DNA from: JAHEKO01 sp965212505
GTDB lineage: Bacteria > Acidobacteriota > Thermoanaerobaculia > Multivoradales > JAHEKO01
Length of the DNA stretch: 64,000 bases
Direction of reading: 5' to 3'
NCBI GenBank assembly: GCA_965212505.1
Contig: OZ243123.1
Span: forward strand, 2,418,001-2,482,000
The translations under genes were made by a program, and so were the position numbers. Shown piece by piece: positions 45,776 through 55,335 of the stretch. The notes under the pieces are model-generated. The model was not told where the DNA came from, ran no database searches, and saw nothing but the letters and a program-made list of their open reading frames with translations. Position 1 is the stretch's first letter. The number at the start of each line of letters is the position of its first letter.

Positions 45776-46211
45776 GACATCTCCGTATCGTTCGTGCTCC
45801 GATCCTAGACTCCGCCCAGCGGGGCCACCTCGCGACGATCCATGGTGGTCTCATCCCGCGCGGCTCCGTTGATCGCGGAGCAGAGTCCACATCGGCTGAC
45901 CCGCACAGCCGACAGTGTAATGAGCGGCTGCGGACGGGTGAGCCGCCTCGGGGAGCGCTTCTCCGATTCACTCCCCATGCATGGGGCGCATCTTACCGGG
46001 CTCCAAGCCCGTCCCGCGATCGCCCGGCTCCCAAACGAAAAGCTCGTCCGCTCCGCAAGTCGAGTGAAGGCGAAGTCTCCGGCTGCCTAACGCACATCTC
46101 GCGGCACTCGGCTTGGATGCGCTCGCTGGATGCGACGCGGAGCACGATCTTCTCGCCGAGAGAACGGGCTCGAACATCGCGGACTACCGTCGCAGCCGGA
46201 GACGCTCGTAC
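45776..46211. other. Intergenic stretch with a 14-bp palindrome, no gene seen
   Basis: Between the S41 gene (ending 46212) and the NTF2-like gene (starting 45775), 436 nt without a convincing gene. It contains the perfect palindrome CCCCATGCATGGGG (45973-45986). Short frames here have no ribosome site and arginine-rich, shadow-like composition. It probably holds the promoter for the minus-strand NTF2/Kef genes. No tRNA cloverleaf or riboswitch was recognised. Confidence 0.4.
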
Positions 46212-47822
46212 CTACCGAACTCGATCTCGTAGCTCCAGCGCCTGGTCCCTCGAGCGCGCGAAACGACGATCCAGCTCGAACGCGCGGTCGAAGCTGCGTA
46301 TTGCATCCTCGATCCGACCGCCGCTGGAGTACGCCTCTCCCAAGCTGTCGAACGCGTTCGCCGACCATGGGAACTCCCGTGTGTAGAGCTCGAAGATGGC
46401 GATGGCCTCCTCCGCCCGGTCGGCTTGGAGCAGCCTGTATCCGAGCCCATTGAGCTCACGCTCTCCAAAGCGGTAGGCGTTGCGAACCCGGCCCTCGAGA
46501 CTTCGGTAGCGCTCGACCGCGGCTTCGAGCCCGTCGACGTCGATCCACTCGCCGAGCACCTCGCCGATGTCGCGACGGCTGCTCGCGTCACGCAGCGCCT
46601 CGAGCGCCGGGTCGGCGCCGACCGCGTAGTCTCGAGCCGAGAAGGTGGTCATCAGATCTGGAGCGACGTACGGGCGATGATCGACGTCTGTCGCCGGCGA
46701 CTTGTAGACAGCCGAGTAGGCGACCACAGCACCGCTGTTCGGTAGACGTAGCCGGCGCATCGTGCCCGAATGGTTCGGCTGGCCACCGGTCGGCTGACCG
46801 ACGAACGTGACTTCCGTGTACTCCTCGAGCCGCAGAGCGTGCATGACGGCGGCCGAGAACGTGTACGGGCTGAGCAGCGCGAACAGGCGGCCCGGCTGGT
46901 TGATCCGGTCCGCCCGGAGTACGGCACTGAGCAGGTGCCGCGTCCGCCAGTAGCTGCCGCCGTCGTTCCATCGAAGGTCGATAATGAGACGCTCCGCCTC
47001 ATTCTCTTCGATTGCCGCGACGAGCCGATCGCAGAACGCCTCGAAGTCACGTTCTCCCCGACCTCGGCCGACGTCCGCACTGTTGAACTGCAGGTAGACC
47101 TCCTTGTGATTCGGGCGTACCTCGAACCAGTAGGGTTCGTCGCGCCGAACAAGCCAAAGAGGATGGCCGCTGCTGGGCTCACGGAGATGCAAGGCGACGC
47201 TATCGTCCTCGACCGGCACGAGCGTCGAGGTCACTCTTCGGCCGTCGGGGTGGCGCACCACCACCTCCAGCGCATCGGCATCCTCCACCAAGCCGAGAAC
47301 CGAGAGGAGTTGCGGAAGGACAACGTAATCGAGCAACTCCTCGAGGACTCCGAAACGGTTGTCGCTCGGCACCAAGGGTGCAAGCGCGGCAGCTAGCTCA
47401 ACAGGTGTTCGGCCTCCGAAGCTCTCGACGACTCCCCCCGTCAACTCCCGATACGGAGTGGAAGCCGACAGGACCAACCAGCCCTCGGCTACCGGGTAAA
47501 GCTCGATCGGATAGATCTCCTCGAAGCCGTCTTGGTGGTCGATGAAGAGTGCGGTGTGGGCGTCGCCGATCCGAGCGACGAGTCGCCCGATCTCGACCAG
47601 AGTCTCGGCGTTCGAGAGGCCTTCGAGGCGACGATCCAGACCTAATCGAGCCGCCTGCCACTCCGACTTGGCTACGTTGCGGTAGATGTCCGCGTGACGG
47701 ATCTCGAGCTCTTCCGCCAGGAAGCGCAAATCAGCTCTCCAGGCATCTACCTCGTCCCGAGATTCGCCCGCGGCGGAGGAGACCTGAAGAAGGACAAGAA
47801 ACAAGATGGCTGCGCAACGCAA
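46212..47822 (-). CDS. Secreted S41-like peptidase with C-terminal TPR
   Basis: 536 residues. A TTG at 47822 has GAGGTG at good spacing and leads straight into a signal peptide (AAILFLVLLQVSSAAG); no ATG fits. The S41/tail-specific-like core contains IGDAHTALFIDH, VYLQFNSADVGRG, LIIDLRWNDGGSYW and SPYTFSAAVMHALR, where the Ser in TFSAA is the likely nucleophile. The last ~90 residues are TPR-like (AIAIFELYTREFPWSANAFD). It is probably a periplasmic peptidase whose substrate is selected by the TPR part. Confidence 0.8.
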   Translation of the reverse strand: MRCAAILFLVLLQVSSAAGESRDEVDAWRADLRFLAEELEIRHADIYRNVAKSEWQAARLGLDRRLEGLSNAETLVEIGRLVARIGDAHTALFIDHQDGFEEIYPIELYPVAEGWLVLSASTPYRELTGGVVESFGGRTPVELAAALAPLVPSDNRFGVLEELLDYVVLPQLLSVLGLVEDADALEVVVRHPDGRRVTSTLVPVEDDSVALHLREPSSGHPLWLVRRDEPYWFEVRPNHKEVYLQFNSADVGRGRGERDFEAFCDRLVAAIEENEAERLIIDLRWNDGGSYWRTRHLLSAVLRADRINQPGRLFALLSPYTFSAAVMHALRLEEYTEVTFVGQPTGGQPNHSGTMRRLRLPNSGAVVAYSAVYKSPATDVDHRPYVAPDLMTTFSARDYAVGADPALEALRDASSRRDIGEVLGEWIDVDGLEAAVERYRSLEGRVRNAYRFGERELNGLGYRLLQADRAEEAIAIFELYTREFPWSANAFDSLGEAYSSGGRIEDAIRSFDRAFELDRRFARSRDQALELRDRVR

Positions 47823-48035
47823 ATCCGCACCTCGCGATCCAATGCAAGTCGTGCACGTTGAAAGTCGGCTTCACCGACTACGACACCGAGGACGCGACCA
47901 GGGTTTAGAGGCCCAAGAGCTGAATCGCCGAAGTGCCGCTCGCCACGTCCTGTACGCGAGGTCGGAGGGCCGAACTACCGCGGGCTATGGCAGCTCTCCG
48001 CGGGCCGTTCGCCAGCGCTACGCCCGGTGCGACCC

Positions 48036-49757
48036 TCACCGGCTTGCCGAAGCGAACTTCTCGCCGAAGAAGTCGCCATCGTTCCAGCGTGGCCGTTCCT
48101 GGTCGTCCGCCACGAAGAGAGCGGTCAAGAGTGCGGTTGCGGCGAATCTACGCGCCCCCTCGGCGCTGTAGGGCAGTTGAGAGTCGTCGCTCGGACGGTG
48201 GTAGTGGCTGTTCAGAAAGTCGAGCAGCATCGACTGCCCGTCGATCGTGTCGTTCGACGATCGCCCACCGGGCTTGAGCGCTAGCGCCGGGATTCCCTGC
48301 TGAACAAAGGAGAACTGGTCCGACCGAACGAAACGAACGCGGTCCGGCATCGAGTCTGGCGTCAGATCGATGCCCACGGTGTGCGCGGCAAACTCGACCG
48401 CTTCCCCCAGGCTCGAATGCTCGGCGCCAAACGCCTCGACCTCGGCAATCGGAAAACCGAGGAACGGCATATCCATGTTGAGGTTGGCAACAATCTGCTC
48501 CACTGGAACCGGTGGGTTGTGAGCAAAGAAGCTCGAACCGAGAAGGCCCTGTTCCTCTGCTGTCAACGCGACGAACAGAACGGAACGGCGTGGTGGCCAT
48601 TTCAACCGTCTCATCGCGTGAGCCACCTCGAGCAAGGTCGCAACACCCACAGCGTTGTCGTAGAAGCCGTTGTAGAGGGCGCTGTCTGAGTCGGCATCTC
48701 CTACGCCCAGATGATCCAGGTGGGCCGTCAACACCACGTATTCGTCCTTCAGCTTCGCGTCGCTCCCTTCGATCATCCCCAACACGTTCGGAGAAGAGAC
48801 GCGGCGTTGTAGTGAGCGCCTCTTGAACCTCGCCCGGACGTCGAGATCGAAGCTGCCGGTGGCGCCCTCTCCGTGACGCTCGAAGAGTCCGCTCAGGTCG
48901 TGTCCAGCCAACTCGAAGAGTTGGAGCGCCGCGTCGTCGCTCAAAGATGCATTGCCGGTCAGCTCGGGAAAGCCCTGATGAGGTACGCCCTCCGAGTCGA
49001 CCCACCCCATCCATGGCTCTCCGAGGCTGGAGCTACGGCGATCCCACGAGACGCGCGCCTGGTCTGCCGGCGTTCGCACCGTCATCAGGCCAAGCGCACC
49101 ACGAGCCGAGGCCGTCGCTTGCTTCACGGTAGAGGCTGAGTAGTACGCCCGCAGGTCGGTCTCGAAGTCGGGTGGCGCACCCCGGAACACCACTGCCACC
49201 TTCCCCTTCAGATCGATCTCGGCGTAGTCGTCATGCTCATACTCCGGTGCGACAACTCCGTAGCCCGCAAAGGCCAGCCCGGCAGCTGTCGCCTCCTCGG
49301 GCGCTCCGAACCCGCCTCCGCGAACGTAGTCGTCTCGAATCGCAAGCTCGAGAACCGTCGCCGCTCGCTCGAGAGTAAGCATCGAATCCGTCGGCACGAT
49401 CCGCGTCTCGAATAGATCGACCTCCTGGAAGTAGGTCCCGCCACCTCCCACGGGCGCGAGCCCCAACGCCTCGAAGCGGCTCGCCACCCAGCCGGCCGCC
49501 CTCTCATAGCCGGCGGTCGCTGTCTCGCGCCCCCGCATCTCGTCGGCTGCGAGAGCCTCGGCGGAGCGGCGCACCGCCACACCGTCGGCCAGCGCAGCGA
49601 TCTCATCCCATTGGCGGTGAGCCGATGCGGTTGCGTGGCGCTCTGACCGAGACTGACGGGAGCCATCTTCGCCGGGGCCGGTGCAGGCGGAAAGCACTAC
49701 CGTCAGGGAGATGAGAGTTCGGATGTAGGGACGGACGCGAGGATGGCTGTGTTTCAT
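48036..49757 (-). CDS. M28-family metallopeptidase lipoprotein
   Basis: 573 residues from the ATG at 49757; the N-terminus ends in the lipobox VLSAC, so it is lipid-anchored. A PA-like insert (about 150-320) is followed by the M28 catalytic domain: metal ligands in TAHLDHLG, FYDNAVG, catalytic Glu in LTAEEQGLLG, NLNMDMP and the terminal His in HYHRPSDD. All ligands are present. Such enzymes are aminopeptidases or glutamate carboxypeptidase-like. An AT-rich region with a CGTTAC...GTAACG dyad lies just upstream. Confidence 0.9.
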   Translation of the reverse strand: MKHSHPRVRPYIRTLISLTVVLSACTGPGEDGSRQSRSERHATASAHRQWDEIAALADGVAVRRSAEALAADEMRGRETATAGYERAAGWVASRFEALGLAPVGGGGTYFQEVDLFETRIVPTDSMLTLERAATVLELAIRDDYVRGGGFGAPEEATAAGLAFAGYGVVAPEYEHDDYAEIDLKGKVAVVFRGAPPDFETDLRAYYSASTVKQATASARGALGLMTVRTPADQARVSWDRRSSSLGEPWMGWVDSEGVPHQGFPELTGNASLSDDAALQLFELAGHDLSGLFERHGEGATGSFDLDVRARFKRRSLQRRVSSPNVLGMIEGSDAKLKDEYVVLTAHLDHLGVGDADSDSALYNGFYDNAVGVATLLEVAHAMRRLKWPPRRSVLFVALTAEEQGLLGSSFFAHNPPVPVEQIVANLNMDMPFLGFPIAEVEAFGAEHSSLGEAVEFAAHTVGIDLTPDSMPDRVRFVRSDQFSFVQQGIPALALKPGGRSSNDTIDGQSMLLDFLNSHYHRPSDDSQLPYSAEGARRFAATALLTALFVADDQERPRWNDGDFFGEKFASASR

Positions 49758-50096
49758 GCATGCAAGGTAGTCGAGTGAAACAGAAAAAGCAACAGTCGTT
49801 ACATTACTTTGGTAACGCTCAATCACACGCATGCGACGCCGACGTCTAGAGCAGCGGCTGGCAAGTCCGACCAAAAGGGATCGATCAGGCGCGGTAGACC
49901 ACCGACCCAGCAGTCTCTGGCGAGCAGGGAGCGGCGTACCCCGCTCGGGGTCAACTGTTCACAGAGAGGCGGCTCAACGAGCACCAAAGCAGCGACAGAC
50001 GACGCGGCTCCGGGTTAGTCGGTCGGCCTACCTCTCTTGGGTGGTACCGCTTCGGCGACTCGAACCGAGGTCACACCCTGACATCGAGGGTACGGT
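49758..50096. other. Intergenic region with CGTTAC-N9-GTAACG dyad; no gene seen
   Basis: 339 nt between the M28 gene start and the 3' end of the peroxiredoxin gene. The part next to the M28 gene is unusually AT-rich for this genome and holds an inverted repeat, CGTTAC (49797-49802) and GTAACG (49812-49817), with nine bases between: a candidate operator or promoter element. A tRNA-like TTCGAGT near 50068-50090 does not form a T-stem. Nothing else recognised. Confidence 0.4.
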
Positions 50097-50762
50097 TCAG
50101 GCAGACTCGCGAGGCGACATCGTCTGCAGAAAGTCGATCGTCGCCTGCGGCTCAGGCCGGCGCGTGTAGTCAGGGTTCCAGTCCGCAGCCAGTATTCGCG
50201 CGCCCGGCCCGACGACGAAGCGTCCTGGAATTGGCAGGGTCCAGGAATCTTCTCCGTTGATCCGGGGCAGGTCCAGGCTAAGCCCCTTCAGGTAGGTCTC
50301 CCGCAACGCCCCTTCCACCGTGTGGACGAGACCCCACTGCCGGCTGGCGGCGTTCCCTCGGTCCGACAGAACCTCGAACTCCAGGTGGTGACGTCGAGTC
50401 ACCTTGGCGTTGTACTCGGCTCGCTGCGGCGAGATCGCCACCAGGTCGGCGCCCGCCTCTCGAATCTGCCCCAATGCGCCTTGCAGAGCCTCCAGCTCTG
50501 CGTTGCAGTACGGTCACCAGAAGCCGCGGTAGAAGATCACGACCAGTGGGCCCTTCTGAAGGAGGTCAGCCGACCGCACAAGCTGACCGGCAGCGTTCGG
50601 GAGCTCGAAGGCCGGAGCAGCTTCGCCGACGCGCAGGATTGCGTCCTGGATCCCCGACGCCGCCAGTGCCGCGACGGCGTCGTGCATGATCTTCAGGTGC
50701 TCCGCCGGTATGCGGTCCACCGCACCGGCGCGGAGTTGGGAGAGCTTGCCCTCTAGAGACAT
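50097..50762 (-). CDS. Selenocysteine-containing peroxiredoxin-like protein (AhpC/TSA fold)
   Basis: 221 residues if the UGA at 50516-50514 is read as selenocysteine (residue 83). Upstream of it the frame encodes LVVIFYRGFW, and directly after it PYCNAELEALQGAL, VAISPQ and LEFEVLSDRGN. This is a continuous AhpC/TSA thioredoxin fold in which homologues have C-P-Y-C, here U-P-Y-C. The frame is unbroken on both sides, so a frameshift is not needed. A 6-bp hairpin 13 nt after the UGA looks like a bacterial SECIS. ATG at 50762, 15 nt after the tricorn gene on the same strand, so the two are probably one operon. Likely role: peroxide or disulfide reduction. Confidence 0.88.
50484..50516 (-). promoter_or_regulatory. 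UGA codon and putative bacterial SECIS element
   Basis: Minus-strand UGA at 50516-50514, then 13 nt, then CAGAGC (50500-50495), loop TGGAG (50494-50490) and GCTCTG (50489-50484). The perfect 6-bp stem and the G-containing loop, about 20 nt past the UGA, match the position of known bacterial SECIS apical loops that bind SelB. Flanking TGC/GCA could extend the stem. Confidence 0.7.
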
Positions 50763-50777
50763 CGCGTCCGCTGCTCC

Positions 50778-53700
50778 CTACTCCTCGGCGCCGCCAACCG
50801 TCGCCAGCAGCACCTCCACCGCCTTCTCCAGCTGCTGATCGCGCCCCGCCGCCTCGAGCTGCGGATCGTTGTCGACTTCGTAGTCGGGGTCGAAGTGATT
50901 GTTCTCCATCACCTCACCGTCAATATCGAGGTAGGTGACCTCCGGGATGCCAAAGAAGATGCTTCGGTCCTGGAGGGTCTCCCACCAGACTGCCGTGCAG
51001 GTACCCGGCACCTGCGTGCCGACGATCTCACCCAGCCCGAGCATGCGGTAGCCCGCCGGAACGCAGTGCCCATCCGAGTAGTTGCCCTCGTTCTGAACGA
51101 TGATCGACGGTTTTGTCAGCCGACCGCCAGGCTCGGTGGCCACGAACTGCCCCCGAGGCACGGCGGTCATGAAGACCTCGCCGGAGAGGAAGACGGTCAG
51201 CGGCTCGTCGAGGTTGCCCCCGCCGTTGAACCGGGTATCGAGGATGATCGCCTCTTTCTCGAGTGCGTCGCCGAAGATGTCTTCGATGATGTCGCGGTAG
51301 GAGCTGTCGTTCATCGCGCGGATGTGCGTGTAGCCGAGCCGCCCACCCGAAAGGCGATCGACCTCGGCTCGCCGGCTCTTCTCCCAACGGTCGTAGAGGA
51401 GCTGCCGCTCCTCGCGAGCGCTCACCGGCTTGACCTTTTCGTCCCAGCTATCTCCCGTCCCCGGATCCTGAAGCGACAGACGGGTCGGTTCTCCGGCCTT
51501 GCGATTGACGAGCGGGTACCAGTTCGCCCCCGGGGCGATCTCGTGCCCGTCGATCGCGGTGATCACCGTTCCGGCTTCGATCTTCGAGCCCGCCTGCCGA
51601 AGGGGGCTCTTGTCGAGGATCTCCAGAATCCGAATCCCGGCCTCACTCCAGTCGGGGTCGGCGAAGAAGCCGAGCGACGCGGTGGCGTCTGCGTTGTTCC
51701 GGTCCGGCCGGTGGTACGCGCCAGTGTGCGATGCGTTGAGCTCACCCAACATCTCGCCCATCAACTCGGCGAAGTCCCAGTTCGTGTCGACGTGCGGCAA
51801 GAACCTCTCGTAGGCCTCCTTGTAGGCGTGCCAGTCGACGCCGTGCATGTCGACGTCGTGGAACTTCTTGAGCGTCTGCCGCCAGACGTGCTCGAACATG
51901 TACTCGCGCTCGGACGCAGCATCGAGCTCGAACGAGGCCGACATCGCGACCGACTTGACGTCGCCACCCTCGACGTCGACCGTCTTGAGCGATCGATCGA
52001 CGAGTAGGAAGGCCTTCTTACCCTTGGCGTCGAGTTTGAGGTCCCCGACTCGCCGGCCGTTGAGCTTCGCCAGGAGCTTCACCTCCTGTTCGCGGTGCGC
52101 GTAGCTCCACAGGTCGAAGCCCTTCTCGAAGCGCGCCAGGTAGAGCACCTTCTCGCCATCAGGTGTGAGCGCCGCGTCGCCCATGTTCGAGGAGTGCGTG
52201 GTCAGACGCACGATCCGATCCTCGAATCGCTCGAGGTCGAGATCGACCGGATCCGGCAGTTTCGGATCGTCGTCGTCCTTCTCGTTGTCCTCCGCCGCCT
52301 CGGACTTCTTCCCCTTCTTGCCCTTCTTCCCCTTCTCTTCGGCCTCCTCCTCGTCCTCGCCCTTCTTGTCGTCCTCCTCTTCCTTCTCCTTCTCTTTCGC
52401 CTGCTCGAGCTCAACCTTGCTAAGTCGGAATCGATCCCAAGCCTTCTCGGTAAAAAAGCCCAACCGCACATCCCACTCCGACGACCACCCTGCCTGCCGC
52501 TTGTTGCCGTAGCGATCGGTCTGCCAGAACATCGCCTCGCCGCCGAGAGCCCAGCGCGGCTGCCAGTCTTCATACCCGCTCCGCGACAGGTTGACGAGCT
52601 CGCCTTCACCCGACGCAGGCAGCAGGCCCGCCTCACTCGACCAGCGGCCCGGACTCAGGTACGAGACCAGGAAATACTGACCATCCGGCGACCAGTCGTA
52701 CCACTGATCTCCGTCGAGGTATGAGTAGTTGACGTCGCCTGGCAGGATCGTGCGGGTCTCGCCGCTCGCGAGGTTCACGACCTTGAGCTCGGTGCGCTCC
52801 TCGAGATAGGCGACCTCCTTGCCGTCAGGCGACCAGCTCGGCTGGAATGTCTCGGCGGCGACTTCGAGGATGGGCTCCTCGTCGAAGGCTGTGGCGTTGA
52901 AGAAGTTCGGCTCGTCGTCGTCCGCCAGCGTGGTGCGGTAGAGGTTCCAGCTACCGTTGCGCTCGCCCGCGTACAGAATCGACCGCCCGTCCGGACTGAA
53001 CGAGATCGACCGCTCCTGCTCCGGCGAGTCGGTGACCCGCCGGGTCGCCGCGTGGTCGGTCGAGGTGACGAACACCTCGCCGCGCGCGACGAAGGCGATC
53101 TCCTTGCCGTCGGGGGAGACGTCGAACTCCGTGATCTCGCTCGCGACGTCGATGTGCTGAAGCGCGTTGACCCGGCGATCCGCCGCTACCGTCACCTCGA
53201 GCTTGCGACTCGCGTTCGCTCCGACAGAGCGGACGTAGAGACCGCCATCGTAGGCATAGGCCAGGTCGCCCGCCGACGAGATCGACAGGAAACGCACAGG
53301 GTGTTTGTCGTGATCGGTCACCTGCTCCGCTTCAAGAATGTTCGCCGGCGTTCCCTGCGGCAGAGCCTCCTCCGCGGCGCCGCTCTCGGCAGCCGCGGGC
53401 AGCCCGGAGACGTCCATCTTCCAAATGTTGAAGTCTCCGGACCGCTCCGACAGGAAGTAGACCGCCTCATCGCCTGGCGCCCAGACCGGCTGGCGGTCGT
53501 CATACCCGAAAGCGGTCAGACGGGTGTGCGTTTCGGTCGCCACGTCGTGCATCCAGACATCGCGCGCGAACGACGAGTCGTCGTGCTTCCGGAAGACGTC
53601 CTCGTACCCCTTTTCGTCCGAGTAGGCGATCCGCGCAGCGGCGGTGTCGTGAACGGCATACATCGCCGGAGTCGAGAGGACCTGTCTCGGCATGCCCCCC

Positions 53701-54164
53701 TCGAGCGAGACCGAATAGAGCTCCGGCTGCGCCCCGGTCGGGAACTGGACGTTGGTCACCGAGTCCATGCGTGCCGAGGAGAACAGAACGGAAGCGTCGT
53801 CCGGCGTGAAGGCTGTCGGGTAGTCGTTGGCGGAGTGGTACGTGAGCCGCGTCGCCTGCCCACCCGCGGCCGAGATCACCCAGACGTCGAAATTTCCGTA
53901 TCGATCCGAGGCGAAAGCGATCTTCGACCCGTCGCGTGACCATACCGGTTGCGTGTCGTAGGCCGCATGGAGCGTCAACGGCGTCGCCGAGCCTCCGGCT
54001 GACGGCACCGACCAGAGGTCACCCCGGTAGGTGAACGCGATCGTCGACCCGTCGGGCGAAATCGCCGGATATCTGAGCCACTCGGCTTGCTCCGCGTTGA
54101 GGATACTCGCCAGACCGATCCCCAGCATCAGACAGACGACCGCCATCGACGTTTTCCGCAGCAT
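50778..54164 (-). CDS. Tricorn-type protease (TolB-like propellers, PDZ, S41 core)
   Basis: 1128 residues. GGGAGG precedes the ATG at 54164. The order is signal peptide, two TolB/PD40-type propellers (about 30-580), a C1-like helical region, a PDZ domain (LGFFADPDWSEAGIRILEIL) and the S41 catalytic core with IILDTRFNGGGN and NEGNYSDGH (catalytic Ser). The exceptional feature is a Lys/Glu-rich, low-complexity linker at about residues 590-640 within the second propeller region. Tricorn homologues trim peptides; this one is exported. The selenoprotein gene follows 15 nt downstream. Confidence 0.9.
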   Translation of the reverse strand: MLRKTSMAVVCLMLGIGLASILNAEQAEWLRYPAISPDGSTIAFTYRGDLWSVPSAGGSATPLTLHAAYDTQPVWSRDGSKIAFASDRYGNFDVWVISAAGGQATRLTYHSANDYPTAFTPDDASVLFSSARMDSVTNVQFPTGAQPELYSVSLEGGMPRQVLSTPAMYAVHDTAAARIAYSDEKGYEDVFRKHDDSSFARDVWMHDVATETHTRLTAFGYDDRQPVWAPGDEAVYFLSERSGDFNIWKMDVSGLPAAAESGAAEEALPQGTPANILEAEQVTDHDKHPVRFLSISSAGDLAYAYDGGLYVRSVGANASRKLEVTVAADRRVNALQHIDVASEITEFDVSPDGKEIAFVARGEVFVTSTDHAATRRVTDSPEQERSISFSPDGRSILYAGERNGSWNLYRTTLADDDEPNFFNATAFDEEPILEVAAETFQPSWSPDGKEVAYLEERTELKVVNLASGETRTILPGDVNYSYLDGDQWYDWSPDGQYFLVSYLSPGRWSSEAGLLPASGEGELVNLSRSGYEDWQPRWALGGEAMFWQTDRYGNKRQAGWSSEWDVRLGFFTEKAWDRFRLSKVELEQAKEKEKEEEDDKKGEDEEEAEEKGKKGKKGKKSEAAEDNEKDDDDPKLPDPVDLDLERFEDRIVRLTTHSSNMGDAALTPDGEKVLYLARFEKGFDLWSYAHREQEVKLLAKLNGRRVGDLKLDAKGKKAFLLVDRSLKTVDVEGGDVKSVAMSASFELDAASEREYMFEHVWRQTLKKFHDVDMHGVDWHAYKEAYERFLPHVDTNWDFAELMGEMLGELNASHTGAYHRPDRNNADATASLGFFADPDWSEAGIRILEILDKSPLRQAGSKIEAGTVITAIDGHEIAPGANWYPLVNRKAGEPTRLSLQDPGTGDSWDEKVKPVSAREERQLLYDRWEKSRRAEVDRLSGGRLGYTHIRAMNDSSYRDIIEDIFGDALEKEAIILDTRFNGGGNLDEPLTVFLSGEVFMTAVPRGQFVATEPGGRLTKPSIIVQNEGNYSDGHCVPAGYRMLGLGEIVGTQVPGTCTAVWWETLQDRSIFFGIPEVTYLDIDGEVMENNHFDPDYEVDNDPQLEAAGRDQQLEKAVEVLLATVGGAEE

Positions 54165-54409
54165 CTCCAACCTCCCTATGAAATCGCGGCCAAGCGTAGC
54201 GCAGGCTCACCGGTCACGCCGCCGCGTATCCTCGATGCAACTCGAGTGACTCCACCTTGACCGGTACACGATCACATACGGAAAAGGGACCGCCTTGGTT
54301 GTTTACCTCCCGTCAACCCACTTGGGGCTCCGCGCAGAAGAGGCACCCCTCGGCCTGCAACATGGGACGCACCGAACGTTCTCGTGATTCCACGCGTCTA
54401 ACCATCGTC

Positions 54410-55231
54410 ATGATGAGATCGACCCTTGTCCTTGCCGTTCTGACGGCCACCTCCGCCGGTCTCATGGCCGAGGACGGCGCCAGAAAGACAGCCGCCACCG
54501 AGAACGCCCAGGTCTTGTTCTTCGGCACCTTCCACTTCTCGAACCCGGGTCGCGACGTGGTCAAGACCGAGCAGGTCGACGTCACCAGCGAAGAGAACCA
54601 GGCCTACCTGGTTGAGCTCTCTCGCCGTCTAGCGCTGGAGTTCCGGCCGACCGTGGTGCTGCTCGAGTACAACCCCGAGGCCGAGGAGGAGATGACGGAG
54701 CGCTATCGGGCCTACCTGGCGGGAGACTTCGAACTACCGGTGAACGAGGTCTACCAACTCGGTTTTCGCGTCGCGAAGCTCGCCGGGCTCGAGACCATCC
54801 ACAGCTACGACGAGCGGAACGTTCACTGGCAGGCGCAGCCTCTCTTCGACGAAATGAAGAGCGGCGACCCGGCAGCGCAAGCTCGCTTCGACGGCATCAT
54901 CGAGCGCATCACCCGCGAGACCCAGGAGGCGCACGCGACCCTCTCGCTACCCGAACTCCTGGCACTCCACAACAACCCCGAAAAAGACGACCTCAACAAG
55001 TCCATCTACATCCAGACCAACCATGTCGGCGCCGGAGAGAGTTTCTCCGGAGCCGACGCGACCGCCAGCTGGTGGCGCCGCAACTTCCGCATGTACGCCC
55101 ACGTGCAGAGGCACGGCCAGCCTGGCGAACGCGTCCTGGCGATCGGTGGTCAGGGGCACACCGCAATCCTCAAAGAGCTCCTGAGGTTGGATCCGGAGCG
55201 TGAGGCGATCGACGTGCGCGACTTCTTGTAG
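54410..55231 (+). CDS. Secreted TraB/DUF5694-like protein
   Basis: 273 residues from the ATG at 54410 (next ATG directly after). Signal peptide (STLVLAVLTATSAGLMAED), then VLFFGTFHFSNPGRD, which is the start of a TraB/PrgY- or DUF5694-type fold: a GxxH near the start, acidic EYNPEAEEEM, and a late GGQGHTAIL. These folds include EreA/TIKI-like metal-dependent hydrolases, where the GxxH and later His are important. Function unproven. The recombinase gene follows after about 100 nt. Confidence 0.65.
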   Translation: MMRSTLVLAVLTATSAGLMAEDGARKTAATENAQVLFFGTFHFSNPGRDVVKTEQVDVTSEENQAYLVELSRRLALEFRPTVVLLEYNPEAEEEMTERYRAYLAGDFELPVNEVYQLGFRVAKLAGLETIHSYDERNVHWQAQPLFDEMKSGDPAAQARFDGIIERITRETQEAHATLSLPELLALHNNPEKDDLNKSIYIQTNHVGAGESFSGADATASWWRRNFRMYAHVQRHGQPGERVLAIGGQGHTAILKELLRLDPEREAIDVRDFL

Positions 55232-55335
55232 CACGAGTCTCATCTTCACCTCGTTCTTCCTCCGAGCAGTACCCTGCTCCGACTACAGATCCCTGCTCCC
55301 ATCTGTTGGGGAGCTCCAGTCGAAGAGGAGGAGCA

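Noticed and set aside
45776..46211. Short open frames in the gap between the NTF2-like and S41 genes
   Set aside because: No ribosome sites and arginine-rich shadow composition; treated as intergenic.
50060..50096. tRNA-like TTCGAGT motif on the minus strand
   Set aside because: The flanking bases do not form a 5-bp T-stem and there is no matching anticodon or acceptor stem.
50097..50517. Peroxiredoxin as a frameshifted or nonsense-mutated pseudogene
   Set aside because: The frame continues unchanged on both sides of a single UGA at a known Cys/Sec active-site position with a downstream hairpin; a selenoprotein explains it better.
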